A DNA stretch of 33,536 nt from a candidate division Zixibacteria bacterium SM1_73 (GCA_001304225.1 LJVD01000065.1:1-33536), one strand, 5' to 3'; counted from the stretch's first letter, positions 8,339 to 17,734 are shown. Translations and numbers: made by a program. Notes: generated from the letters alone by a model not told the origin.

Positions 8339-9364
8339 ATGAAAGAGAAGATAAATCTGAAAGGGCTCTGGATAGACGACTTGGAAAAACTGCTTGAGGA
8401 ATTGGGAGAAAGAACTTATAAAGCCAATCAGCTGGCTTCGTGGATTTATGATAAAGGAAGCACTAATTTCAGCCAGATGACTGATCTCTCCAAGAGCCTC
8501 CGGGAAAAGCTAAGCTCCATCGCATGTATAGATACCATAAGACTAATCAAGGCGCAAACTTCCGAGCTTGACTTTTCGAAGAAATTTCTCTTTGAACTAA
8601 GGGACGGCGAGAGAATTGAAGCGGTCTTAATGTGGGAAGATGACCGAACTACCATCTGTGTGTCCACCCAAGTGGGATGTCCTCTGGGGTGCGCCTTTTG
8701 TGCTACTGGGAAGATGGGCTTTAAAAGAAACTTAACCCCTGGCGAGATTGTGGATCAAATCTTAGCACTGAAGGATCACAGACCCACTCATGTGGTGCTC
8801 ATGGGCATGGGGGAGCCCCTTTTGAACTATGAGAATACCATCAAGGCTTTGAAAATCGTCAACTCCGAGCTGGGTCTCTCTTTCGCTGGCAAAAGAATTA
8901 CCCTATCCACTGTGGGCATACCCAACATGATAAAGAAGTTGGCGGACTTAACCTGGAGAATAAGATTGGCTATTTCACTCAACGCCCCCAACGACCAAAA
9001 AAGAAGCCAACTGATGCCCATAAACAAAAAATACCCCTTGAACACCCTGTTAGAAGCCGTCAAATATTATGCCAAAAAGAAGAAATTGAGGCTTACCTTT
9101 GAATACGTTTTGATAAAAGACTTTAACGATTCCGAAGAAGATGCTTTGGAACTGTCAAAGCTGGTGAGAGGGATTCCCTGCAAGATCAATCTAATACCCT
9201 ATAATTCCGTCCCCGATTTGCCCTTCGAAAAACCTTCTGAGGAAAAGATTACTGCCTTTAGGGATTATCTTTATCCCCGTTGTCCCACAGTCACCTTGCG
9301 AAAAAGCAAAGGCGAAGACATCCAGGCCGCCTGCGGACAGCTGTGTACTTCTATCAAATCCTGA
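8339..9364 (+). CDS. rlmN: 23S rRNA (adenine-C2)-methyltransferase RlmN, radical SAM
   Basis: CVSTQVGCPLGCAFCATGKMGFKRNL (CxxxCxxC), HVVLMGMGEPLLNYEN, C-terminal IQAACGQLC. Start set at the ATG at 8339; the track's 8300 TTG start lies in repeat-like intergenic sequence. Confidence 0.95.
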   Translation: MKEKINLKGLWIDDLEKLLEELGERTYKANQLASWIYDKGSTNFSQMTDLSKSLREKLSSIACIDTIRLIKAQTSELDFSKKFLFELRDGERIEAVLMWEDDRTTICVSTQVGCPLGCAFCATGKMGFKRNLTPGEIVDQILALKDHRPTHVVLMGMGEPLLNYENTIKALKIVNSELGLSFAGKRITLSTVGIPNMIKKLADLTWRIRLAISLNAPNDQKRSQLMPINKKYPLNTLLEAVKYYAKKKKLRLTFEYVLIKDFNDSEEDALELSKLVRGIPCKINLIPYNSVPDLPFEKPSEEKITAFRDYLYPRCPTVTLRKSKGEDIQAACGQLCTSIKS

Positions 9365-10036
9365 AGAAAGATTTGCACAGTCTTATCAGCCTAATAGTCT
9401 GTCCGAACAAGAGAAGGCACCAGATACTAATCGGTAAATAACACCGAGGACTTAGCTAACATTGTATTGTGTGGTGTTTCCTCTTTTTATGCTGTTTTAT
9501 ATACTCTAGATAGTAAATCTCTGGAAAGACAAATCGAAAATTTCGGGCTCCCTATTCTTCGTTTGTAGTTCATCTTCTATGAAGATTCGGTTCGTGGACG
9601 ATTTTAGAACTTTTCTGGCAAGTTTGGAAGAGCCGATGCCCGATGCTTCTCCCCTGCTGCTCTCTTTATGATGTCAGTCGTCATTGGAGCACGCCTCGCT
9701 CCTTCCTGCGGGCCCTCCATCCTTAGATTCTGTGAAACAAAATATTGACTAAGCCGTTACAATGGATAGTGACGAAGACAGAAGAACACTCGAAGGAGAT
9801 TCAGGAAAAGAGGCTGGAGCTGAAATGCTGAAGCACCCGAATAGAGAAGCTCACGAATATCCTTGCTGTCGCTGGTATTATTTACGATGAAAAAAGATAC
9901 TTGTGGGACGCTTTCAAGTGGGGTAGGCAGAAACCTAAAAAGGGTAAAAAGGCATGCAACATTTGTGAGAATCCACTGTCTGATATTTTGGACGGATATT
10001 AGAATGGACTTAGAAAATATAGGAGGATAAAAAATC

Positions 10037-10909
10037 ATGGAACTATCAATTAACAATCTTTCCAAAACCTATGCCAACGGCGTTGTGGCCTTGGACGATG
10101 TCTCCTTAGACATTCCTACTGGACTCTTCGGCCTTTTGGGTCCCAACGGGGCTGGGAAATCCACCTTGATGCGAACCATTGCCACGCTGCAGGAAGCCGA
10201 TTCCGGCGAAATATCGTTTGAAGGCATCGATGTCCTAAGACAAAAAAGCGAAGTCAAAAAGGTGCTGGGTTACCTGCCCCAGAATTTCGGATTCTATCCC
10301 AAGGATACAGGCTACAATCTGCTGGATCATTTTACCCTACTGAAAGGTGTTAGAGACAAAAAAGAAAGAAAGGCGAAGGTCGAAGAACTCCTGAAGCGGG
10401 TCAATCTCTGGAATGAGCGGAAGCAAAAACTGGGCACCTATTCCAACGGAATGAGGCAGCGCTTCGGCATCGCCCAGGCGCTTATCGGAAATCCCAAGCT
10501 GATCATCGTCGACGAGCCGACCGCCGGACTGGACCCGGAAGAGCGGGTCCGCTTTCACAACCTGCTCAGCGAAATCGGCGAGAACATTGTGGTCATTCTC
10601 TCGACACACATCGTTGATGACGTGAGCGATCTGTGCATGAACATGGCCATCATAGACAAGGGGAGAATCATTCTAAAAGAGAACACCCTGGACGCCATGT
10701 CGCAACTAAAAGGAAAGATTTGGGAAAAAGAAATCCCAAAGGGTGAGCTACCCAAGCACGAAGAGAAGTACGATGTGATATCAACACGACTCTTCGCAGG
10801 CACGACGTTCATCCGTATCTACAGTGAAACCAATCCTGAAAACGGATTTTCGAACATCAAACCGTCGGTGGAGGATGTGTATTTCTATCATTTAAGCCAA
10901 GCGAACTAA
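10037..10909 (+). CDS. ABC transporter ATP-binding protein
   Basis: Walker A GPNGAGKST, Q-loop, signature YSNGMRQRFGIAQAL, Walker B LIIVDEPTAGLDPEER. Confidence 0.95.
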   Translation: MELSINNLSKTYANGVVALDDVSLDIPTGLFGLLGPNGAGKSTLMRTIATLQEADSGEISFEGIDVLRQKSEVKKVLGYLPQNFGFYPKDTGYNLLDHFTLLKGVRDKKERKAKVEELLKRVNLWNERKQKLGTYSNGMRQRFGIAQALIGNPKLIIVDEPTAGLDPEERVRFHNLLSEIGENIVVILSTHIVDDVSDLCMNMAIIDKGRIILKENTLDAMSQLKGKIWEKEIPKGELPKHEEKYDVISTRLFAGTTFIRIYSETNPENGFSNIKPSVEDVYFYHLSQAN

Positions 10910-11016
10910 AGGCCTCTAAGATGGCCAAGGTATACAAGACAGATCATTAATATGAATGGCTATAATCACTTTGGATTTTTGCTTTCTTCAGTCACTTCTA
11001 CACGAGGTCAATATTC

Positions 11017-12201
11017 ATGTTTTTAAGCATTTATCTGGCCGAATTCAAAAGAAATCTGCAAAGTCTTTCCTTTTACATCTTCTGTGCTCTGCTGCTTTTC
11101 GGGGCATATCTTTTCGCCTCCAATCTCAATCCAAATTCATACATTATGGGATTGAGCATCGGAAAGGAATGGCACAACGCGCCCCTCCTCATCGCCAAGC
11201 TGACGGCGCGCTTCAGCGTGGTCGGGGTGCTGTTCACCATGGTCATGGTGGGGCGCGCGGTGACTCGGGATTTCGCCATTGGGATCCACGACTTCTTCTT
11301 TACCATTCCGATGAGCAAGGCTTCCTATCTGGGTGGACGGTTTCTTGGCGGATTCACCGCTAATATTCTTATCTATTCCGGCATCGCCCTGGGGTTTGTC
11401 GTAGGCTGTCTGGTCATCGATCCCAGATATTACGGCCCGTTTGGCCTGTCGTCGTTCCTACTTCCGGCAGTGGTCATATTGATTCCAAACCTGCTCTTCA
11501 TCGCCAGCATCTTCTTCTCCCTGGCAACCCTGAGCCGAAGGATGTTGATGACCTATCTGGCAGGTGTTGGATTCCTTATGATCTACGGCGCGGTGCAGGG
11601 TGGCTTTACCGGTTGGGAAAACGACACCGCCAAGATCCTCTTGGACCCCTTTGGCATCTCCGCACTGGACATTTTGACCAGATACTGGACGGTGGCCGAC
11701 ATCAACGTCAACCAAATTCCACTGCAGGCTCCTCTCATATTGAACCGAATCATATGGATGGCGGTCAGTCTGGCCATTCTTTTCTATACCTGGAAGCGGT
11801 TTCAATTCGTTTCGGTCCTAGAAAAGAAGAAAGAAAAACGAACCGACGTCGAACATATCGAATTCCAAGGTGTCCGTGCACTGGGAACAATCCGGCCAAC
11901 GATCATCGACGATGCTTTTCCTTTCCAACTGAAAAAGTGCCTCCACCTGGTCCTCAGAGAATTCAAGAGAATCGTCTTCCACCCCGCTTTCCTCATCCTG
12001 ACCTTCATGGCTATGGGCGAGCTGGTCGTGAATTTTGCCTTAAATGCCGGACCTATGGGAGATAACGTTTACCCCCTCACTTCACGGTTTCTGGATCAAA
12101 GCATGCATATCTGGATCTACATGATTCCACTCACCATCTTCTTCGGCGGTCTTATCATTTGGCGAGAACGGGATCATATCTTTCTAAGCTCTTCACCATG
12201 A
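11017..12201 (+). CDS. ABC transporter permease; N-terminal half of a permease/M1-aminopeptidase protein
   Basis: Hydrophobic ABC-2-like permease ending ...IPLTIFFGGLIIWRERDHIFLSSSP; continues in another frame at 12159. Confidence 0.8.
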   Translation: MFLSIYLAEFKRNLQSLSFYIFCALLLFGAYLFASNLNPNSYIMGLSIGKEWHNAPLLIAKLTARFSVVGVLFTMVMVGRAVTRDFAIGIHDFFFTIPMSKASYLGGRFLGGFTANILIYSGIALGFVVGCLVIDPRYYGPFGLSSFLLPAVVILIPNLLFIASIFFSLATLSRRMLMTYLAGVGFLMIYGAVQGGFTGWENDTAKILLDPFGISALDILTRYWTVADINVNQIPLQAPLILNRIIWMAVSLAILFYTWKRFQFVSVLEKKKEKRTDVEHIEFQGVRALGTIRPTIIDDAFPFQLKKCLHLVLREFKRIVFHPAFLILTFMAMGELVVNFALNAGPMGDNVYPLTSRFLDQSMHIWIYMIPLTIFFGGLIIWRERDHIFLSSSP

Positions 12202-14555
12202 TGTCTATCCAGCTCCTCTACGTCATCCTCGCCATGCTTACGGGGATCGTCACGCAGGTGATCGGCTTCGGCTACACCGACATCGAATTGGGTCTCTACT
12301 TCAGGCACCTGTTCGGCATCACGCTGCTGAAATTCTGGTTTTTGACGGTTATCGTCTTTTTCATCCACAACCTGGTCGGTAACAAAATCCTTGGCTTCTT
12401 CATCTCCGCACTTTTTGTAGCCGCCGATCTGATCATCTTCGAGGTTTTAAAGGCAGAGAATTTCTTGTTCCGATACGGCCAGTTGCCTCCGTTTATCTAT
12501 TCCAACCTAAACGGGTTCGGACATTACGGCCTCCTTATAATCTGGTACTCGATCTACTGGCTTTCCTTCGCAGGCATCCTCGGTATCCTGACATCACTTT
12601 TATGGCGCCGTAGCAACGAAACGGCCCTGAAATTCCGATTGAGGGTGGGACTACAGAAACTGAACAGACAGTTTGGTTGGGCATTGGGTATCTTGCTGGT
12701 CCTGTTCCTGGCAACGGGCGGGTACATTTCTTATAATAAATACATTCTGAATCAATATACGTCAAGAAACGAGAGAAAACGAATACAGGCAGATTACGAA
12801 AAGAAATATGCGCAGTACAAGAACGCTCCCCAGCCAAAAATGGTCAGGGTGAATCTTCAAGTGGACATATTCCCCGAAGAGAGGAAAGCCTCCCTCAAAG
12901 GGCATTATATCCTTAAGAACAAGACGGATCAGCAGATTGACGAGGTATTAGTCAATCTCTCCGATCAGCACATCACACAAATCAACAGGCTCGAATTCTC
13001 GCCGTCGGCTGCGCTCACACATCACGGTCGGGAGTATGGCTTTCGCATATTCGAACTCCAGAATCCTTTGAACCCTGGATCGGAAATCCGACTCGAGTTC
13101 GACCTCATGGCCCGGGCAGAGGGATTCACTGAGAACAATCCGAAGAATGAGCTTGCCCGGAAAGGAACCTGTTTTCTTCTCACATCGGAGTACCCCGACT
13201 ACTTTCCGCTCATCGGATACGTCCGTAACCTGGAGCTTAAGAAGGAAAGAGATCGGGAGAAGTTCGGTCTCCCGAAAAAACCCAAGAGTCCCCCCTTGGA
13301 GGTAGCAAGTAAGTCAGTCTGCGAGTTGCGGTTCGACCTTGCTGAATATGAGGCCGTTATCAGCACGAGCGGTCCTCAGAAGGTTGTTTCTAACGGGAAC
13401 CTGATCAAGCAATGGACGGAGAATGGTAGAAGTTATTTCCATTACAAGTCTGAAGGTCCCATGGCTAATGAGTTTGTGTTTGCTTCCTCGGAATACGAAG
13501 TGGCCGAAGACGAATATGAAGGGATCAAGATTGAGGTTTATTATGATAGGGGGTATCCCGACAATGTGCCGCGCATGATCAAGGGTGTGAAGCGATCCTT
13601 CGATTACTGCACCAAGAATTTCTGTCCCTTCCCCTACCGATTCGTCCGAATTGCTCAAATACCTAACTATGTTCATTTTGGGGCCCGTTCCCAGCCCACA
13701 CTCTTTACCTGGCGCGAGGATGCCGGGTTCATCAGCAACCTCGAAGACACCGGTGAAATCGACATGGTGTTCGGCGTCTGTACACACGAAATGGCCCATC
13801 AATGGTGGGCATATATCGTCAAGCCTGCGGAAGCCGAAGGTGCCGAAATGCTGACCGAGACCATGGCCCAGTATGTTGAGGTTATGTGTCTGGAAAAGGA
13901 ATACGGGAAGAACATATCGCGGAAGCTCTTGAAAAAAGAGATGAACAGGTATCTGGCAAGACGGAAAAAAGACGTTGCCGGCGAACGACCCCTGATGAGG
14001 AGTTATGCAGATCAGTATTATCTGAACTATCCTAAAAGCACAGTCTTGATGTATGCACTGCAGGATTACATTGGTGAGGATAGGGTGAACAGGGCTCTGA
14101 GAAGAGTGGTGGAGGAGTATGGGCACACCGAAGATGTGTTTCCCATATCTCTGGATGTCGTAAACGCCTTCAAGGCCGTCACACCCGATAGCCTCCAGTA
14201 CTTCATTACTGATCTTTTCGAGACCATCACGCTGTGGGAGAATGAAGCCAAATCAGCAACTTATGAAGAAATGGAGAATGAAAAATACAAAGTCAATTTG
14301 ACAGTTTCTACCCATAAGTTCAGGGCCGACAGCATCGGCAACCAAACCGAAATCCCCATTGATGATTATATCAACATCGGTGTTCTTGGAGAGAATGGCG
14401 AAGAACTATACTTGAAGAAACATAAATTAACCCAGAACCGATCGGATATTGAAATCATAGTGGACAAAAAACCGGTTCGGGCAGGGATCGACCCTTACGT
14501 GATTTTGATTGACCGGGAAAGAGACAATAACTTAGTTGAAGTCAAGAGAGAGTAA
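12159..14555 (+). CDS. Membrane-anchored M1 family (gluzincin) aminopeptidase; C-terminal half of the permease/M1 fusion
   Basis: N-terminal TM helices; VCTHEMAHQWWAYIVKPAEAEGAEMLTETMAQ (HExxH-x18-E) zinc site of M1 peptidases. Confidence 0.88.
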   Translation: MARTGSYLSKLFTMMSIQLLYVILAMLTGIVTQVIGFGYTDIELGLYFRHLFGITLLKFWFLTVIVFFIHNLVGNKILGFFISALFVAADLIIFEVLKAENFLFRYGQLPPFIYSNLNGFGHYGLLIIWYSIYWLSFAGILGILTSLLWRRSNETALKFRLRVGLQKLNRQFGWALGILLVLFLATGGYISYNKYILNQYTSRNERKRIQADYEKKYAQYKNAPQPKMVRVNLQVDIFPEERKASLKGHYILKNKTDQQIDEVLVNLSDQHITQINRLEFSPSAALTHHGREYGFRIFELQNPLNPGSEIRLEFDLMARAEGFTENNPKNELARKGTCFLLTSEYPDYFPLIGYVRNLELKKERDREKFGLPKKPKSPPLEVASKSVCELRFDLAEYEAVISTSGPQKVVSNGNLIKQWTENGRSYFHYKSEGPMANEFVFASSEYEVAEDEYEGIKIEVYYDRGYPDNVPRMIKGVKRSFDYCTKNFCPFPYRFVRIAQIPNYVHFGARSQPTLFTWREDAGFISNLEDTGEIDMVFGVCTHEMAHQWWAYIVKPAEAEGAEMLTETMAQYVEVMCLEKEYGKNISRKLLKKEMNRYLARRKKDVAGERPLMRSYADQYYLNYPKSTVLMYALQDYIGEDRVNRALRRVVEEYGHTEDVFPISLDVVNAFKAVTPDSLQYFITDLFETITLWENEAKSATYEEMENEKYKVNLTVSTHKFRADSIGNQTEIPIDDYINIGVLGENGEELYLKKHKLTQNRSDIEIIVDKKPVRAGIDPYVILIDRERDNNLVEVKRE

Positions 14556-14578
14556 ATTCGATCCCAAGAATTTAGTTC

Positions 14579-14700
14579 TTTTTGTCGACCAGGTTATCCT
14601 ACGGATCCATCTGGACGCCATGGTTAACTTACAATTTTTAGGATACTTTGTCGCGTGGGAATTATGGTCAGGGGTAAGGGTACCCCTGACCAACAGGTTA
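14579..14700. repeat. Long direct repeat copy 1 (left of helicase gene)
   Basis: tttttgtcgaccaggttatcctacggatccatctggacgcc...tacaatttttaggata...atggtcaggggtaagggtacccctgacc; includes perfect 11-bp hairpin GGTCAGGGGTA-AGGG-TACCCCTGACC. Confidence 0.85.
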
Positions 14701-14704
14701 AATT

Positions 14705-16540
14705 TTAATAATTCGGCCGTATAAATTCTCTGTAGGAATCAGGAATATCAAATATGAATGACGACTTATCATAGAATTTGTATCCTTGTGCTGATTTTCC
14801 CTCGCGTTTGTTTGCGTAGCACAGAAAGAGTTTCTCCTCAGCTCTGGTCATGGCCACATAACAAAGCCTTCTTTGTTCCGCAACATCTGCATTTAATTGA
14901 GGGAAACTTCCTTTTTCCATACCGAGTACAAAAATGACTTTTCGCTGTAGCCCTTTAACAGAGTGCATGGTGATAAATAATACAGCATTAACTTGCTCCT
15001 CTCCTGATTTTCTGGGATCAGCACTTTTCTCTCCCTTTAAGCCTCGGATCTCCTGGATGAAATCATATAAACTCCGCACAGGTGGTATCTGCTCAGATTT
15101 CTTCACCATTTCTATTATTCTTGGCTCTTTTTCATAGCCGAAGGATTTTGCTACCTCATAAAGTAACTTATTTAACTCTACTTTAGTAGTGAGTGTTGAC
15201 AAATATTCAAAAAGTTGATTAAAAGCCTTCAAAGGTTTATGCCATCTGTTAAAAGAGTCTTTATTTTGGGCGATTATCAATGCATCCCACAAACAACATT
15301 CATTAGTTTCTGCATAGTCCCGGATATTCTTTATGCCTTTGCTTCCAATACCCTTAGCTAAATTCGATGCTAGACATACCCTTAAAGCCAAACTGTCACG
15401 TCTGTCAACAATAAGTCTTAGGCAAGCAATAAATTCTCTTACATGTTTTGTCTCTTCAGGAGAAGGTCTTATTATAGGAATACCTGCGTCAGTAAGACTT
15501 TCAGCAATCTTATCTGCAATATCTTCACCACGGTATAGGATGGCTATATCCTTAGGTGAGTATTCATTATGCTTGATGCCAGTTTTAATCCAGTCGGAAA
15601 TATATGTTGCCTCTTGAACATCACTCTTACAATCAAGAATTCCAATCGGCTCCGAATCTTTCTGAAGAGGAATTAGGGGCGGCTTTCGTTTGATAAATTC
15701 ATCAGCACCTCTTATAATCTTCTCTGGACAACGAAAGCATACTGTCATTGGTTTTTCAATTGCCCCAACAAAATCTCGAGTAAATCCTAGAAGAATTTTA
15801 GTATCTCCTCCACGCCAACCATAGATACTTTGTTTGTCGTCTCCAACTACGAAAAGCCCAGTTCCTCTATCAGCAAGTAATTTAAGTAGGGAGTACTCAG
15901 CCTTATTTATATCCTGAAACTCATCAACCAATAAATTTTTACTTCTTTCCTGATAGAAATTCTTGACTGGAGCGTATATTTCCAGGAGTTTGCAAGCCTC
16001 CAATATCAAATCTTGAAAATCCAAAGCAGAATGGAATCGTAATAGCTTTTGGTATCTCATATACATCTTCTTAAATAAACCGTTTGGAATATCATCTGGC
16101 CGTTTCTGATTTGCTTTTAATAGCAAGATTCTTTTTGAGTATTCCTTTATTTCGCCTATTACTTTTGGATCAATATCAAAGATAGCATCACTTAACACAA
16201 GAGATGCCTCATAGCTATCTGCAATTAGAAATTCTTCAGGTAGATCTATTTCATTGCCTTTTTCTTTAAGCATTTTGGCAGAAAGAGAATGCAATGTGCA
16301 TATCAATGGCTGATCTTCGATTGCCAAACCAAGCTCTACGAGTCTGTTTCGCATCTGTTCTGCTGCCTTGGTTGTAAAACTGATACCAATAATCTCCTTT
16401 TTTGATGCTAAATTCTTCTGCAATAAATGCAGAATTCTGTGGGCTAAGACTTCCGTTTTGCCTGTTCCTGGTCCTGCCAAAACAAGCATTGGCTTTCCAA
16501 CACCTTCCACTATATCCTTTTGTTCTCTCGTCAAAGGCAT
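14705..16540 (-). CDS. UvrD/PcrA-like superfamily 1 DNA helicase
   Basis: LTREQKDIVEG, LAGPGTGKTEVLAHRI (Walker A), LLVDEFQDINKAEYSLL, FVVGDDKQSIYGWRGGD, VLFITMHSVKGLQRKVIFVLGMEKGSFPQ, RRLCYVAMTRAEEKLFL. Confidence 0.95.
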   Translation of the reverse strand: MPLTREQKDIVEGVGKPMLVLAGPGTGKTEVLAHRILHLLQKNLASKKEIIGISFTTKAAEQMRNRLVELGLAIEDQPLICTLHSLSAKMLKEKGNEIDLPEEFLIADSYEASLVLSDAIFDIDPKVIGEIKEYSKRILLLKANQKRPDDIPNGLFKKMYMRYQKLLRFHSALDFQDLILEACKLLEIYAPVKNFYQERSKNLLVDEFQDINKAEYSLLKLLADRGTGLFVVGDDKQSIYGWRGGDTKILLGFTRDFVGAIEKPMTVCFRCPEKIIRGADEFIKRKPPLIPLQKDSEPIGILDCKSDVQEATYISDWIKTGIKHNEYSPKDIAILYRGEDIADKIAESLTDAGIPIIRPSPEETKHVREFIACLRLIVDRRDSLALRVCLASNLAKGIGSKGIKNIRDYAETNECCLWDALIIAQNKDSFNRWHKPLKAFNQLFEYLSTLTTKVELNKLLYEVAKSFGYEKEPRIIEMVKKSEQIPPVRSLYDFIQEIRGLKGEKSADPRKSGEEQVNAVLFITMHSVKGLQRKVIFVLGMEKGSFPQLNADVAEQRRLCYVAMTRAEEKLFLCYANKREGKSAQGYKFYDKSSFIFDIPDSYREFIRPNY

Positions 16541-16572
16541 CGTTTTAATCTTATTGCTAAACCCTAATTCAT

Positions 16573-16694
16573 CTTTTTTGTCGACCAGGCTATCCTACGG
16601 ATCCGTATGGACGCCAGGGCTGATCTACAATTTTTAGAATACCTTATCCTGTGCTAACATGGTCAGGGGTAAAGGTACCCCTGACTAACGGGTG
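16573..16694. repeat. Long direct repeat copy 2 (right of helicase gene)
   Basis: ttttttgtcgaccaggctatcctacggatccgtatggacgcc...tacaatttttagaata...atggtcaggggtaaaggtacccctgact; same orientation and order of blocks as 14579-14700. Confidence 0.85.
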
Positions 16695-16702
16695 AGATCA
16701 TG

Positions 16703-17734
16703 TTAAACTAACCAGATATGGTTGGAGAAAATCCATCCTTTTTTTCCCTTGTATGCTTCTACACGATAAATGCCTGGTTTCTGGCAAGAATACTCCAAAT
16801 CCTTACCGACGCCCTCAGAAATCGTTGTTCCGTCCCGGAGGAGTTTGATCCGGCATTTCTGCGGGGTTTTAATAATGAAGGTAACATTGTCCTGGGAGCT
16901 TATGCTCTCTCCTATCTTGGCGATCCGGTCTTTGCTTTCCGCATAGAAGGAGAATCCTTTGGCATCTCCCCAGCGGTAATTGGAGATGAAAAGTTGGCAA
17001 TTTTTCAGAGCATCGATGATTTGTTTTTTGGCGATCTGATCATCCGAAGACAACGGTGTTTCCAAGAGCAAATGGGTTCTTAAGGATTTGAATTGAACCT
17101 CGTAAGGGAAAATTATCAATTTGAATGGACCAATTCCATACGGATAGGCGTGCACATCCACCCCACTTGTCCCAAAGACCTTTCTTTGCTTATTTAACTG
17201 GTCCCATATTCTCAAAGTCTTCGGAGTGGGGCTGGTAAGATACCTTCTGGGAGAGACAAACATTTTGAGCATATTAAGCTTGTTTATTCCCTCCATCCAT
17301 TCGGACATCTGATTCCAGATTTCGATCCCGTCGAATTCTTCTGCATCCCAGGCTGTCCAGGGGTAGGCAGGAAACTGAGGCAGAACTCGGGTCTCATCTG
17401 GATGAGCAATAATCCCCAAACCGCCTCGCCTATTTACCTCTTTCACATATTCTTGCGGAGAGAATTCGCCTGGGAGAACTTCATCAATATTGAAAGCCAG
17501 ATAATGATTTCTGCTGGATTTATCGTGTATCTCATATCCGATTAAGACAAACGTGTTACCGTGCCATCCTTCCAAACCCTGATGAAGCGATCTTAGGGTC
17601 ATATGGTCGGAGAAAAAAAGGAAATCCAAGCCGGTCTTCTGCCCGATCCTGATAATCTCCGGAACAGACTTAGACCCATCTGAATCCGTGGAATGTATGT
17701 GGGACACGCCCACGTATTCATGCCAGGATGTCAA
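16703..17734 (-). CDS. PHP-domain metal-dependent hydrolase (CehA/McbA-like)
   Basis: VSHIHSTDSDGSKSVPEIIRIGQKTGLDFLFFSDHMT (PHP HxH motif), GLGIIAHPDE, GTSGVDVHAYP. Confidence 0.85.
   Translation of the reverse strand: MTSWHEYVGVSHIHSTDSDGSKSVPEIIRIGQKTGLDFLFFSDHMTLRSLHQGLEGWHGNTFVLIGYEIHDKSSRNHYLAFNIDEVLPGEFSPQEYVKEVNRRGGLGIIAHPDETRVLPQFPAYPWTAWDAEEFDGIEIWNQMSEWMEGINKLNMLKMFVSPRRYLTSPTPKTLRIWDQLNKQRKVFGTSGVDVHAYPYGIGPFKLIIFPYEVQFKSLRTHLLLETPLSSDDQIAKKQIIDALKNCQLFISNYRWGDAKGFSFYAESKDRIAKIGESISSQDNVTFIIKTPQKCRIKLLRDGTTISEGVGKDLEYSCQKPGIYRVEAYKGKKGWIFSNHIWLV

Noticed and set aside
9757-10065. Minus-strand 102-aa ORF
   Set aside because: Antisense to a more protein-like plus-strand reading and overlaps the start of the ABC ATPase gene.
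13314-14126. Long (270 aa) minus-strand ORF
   Set aside because: Fully antisense to the M1 aminopeptidase zinc-site region; its translation shows no recognisable domain. A shadow ORF.
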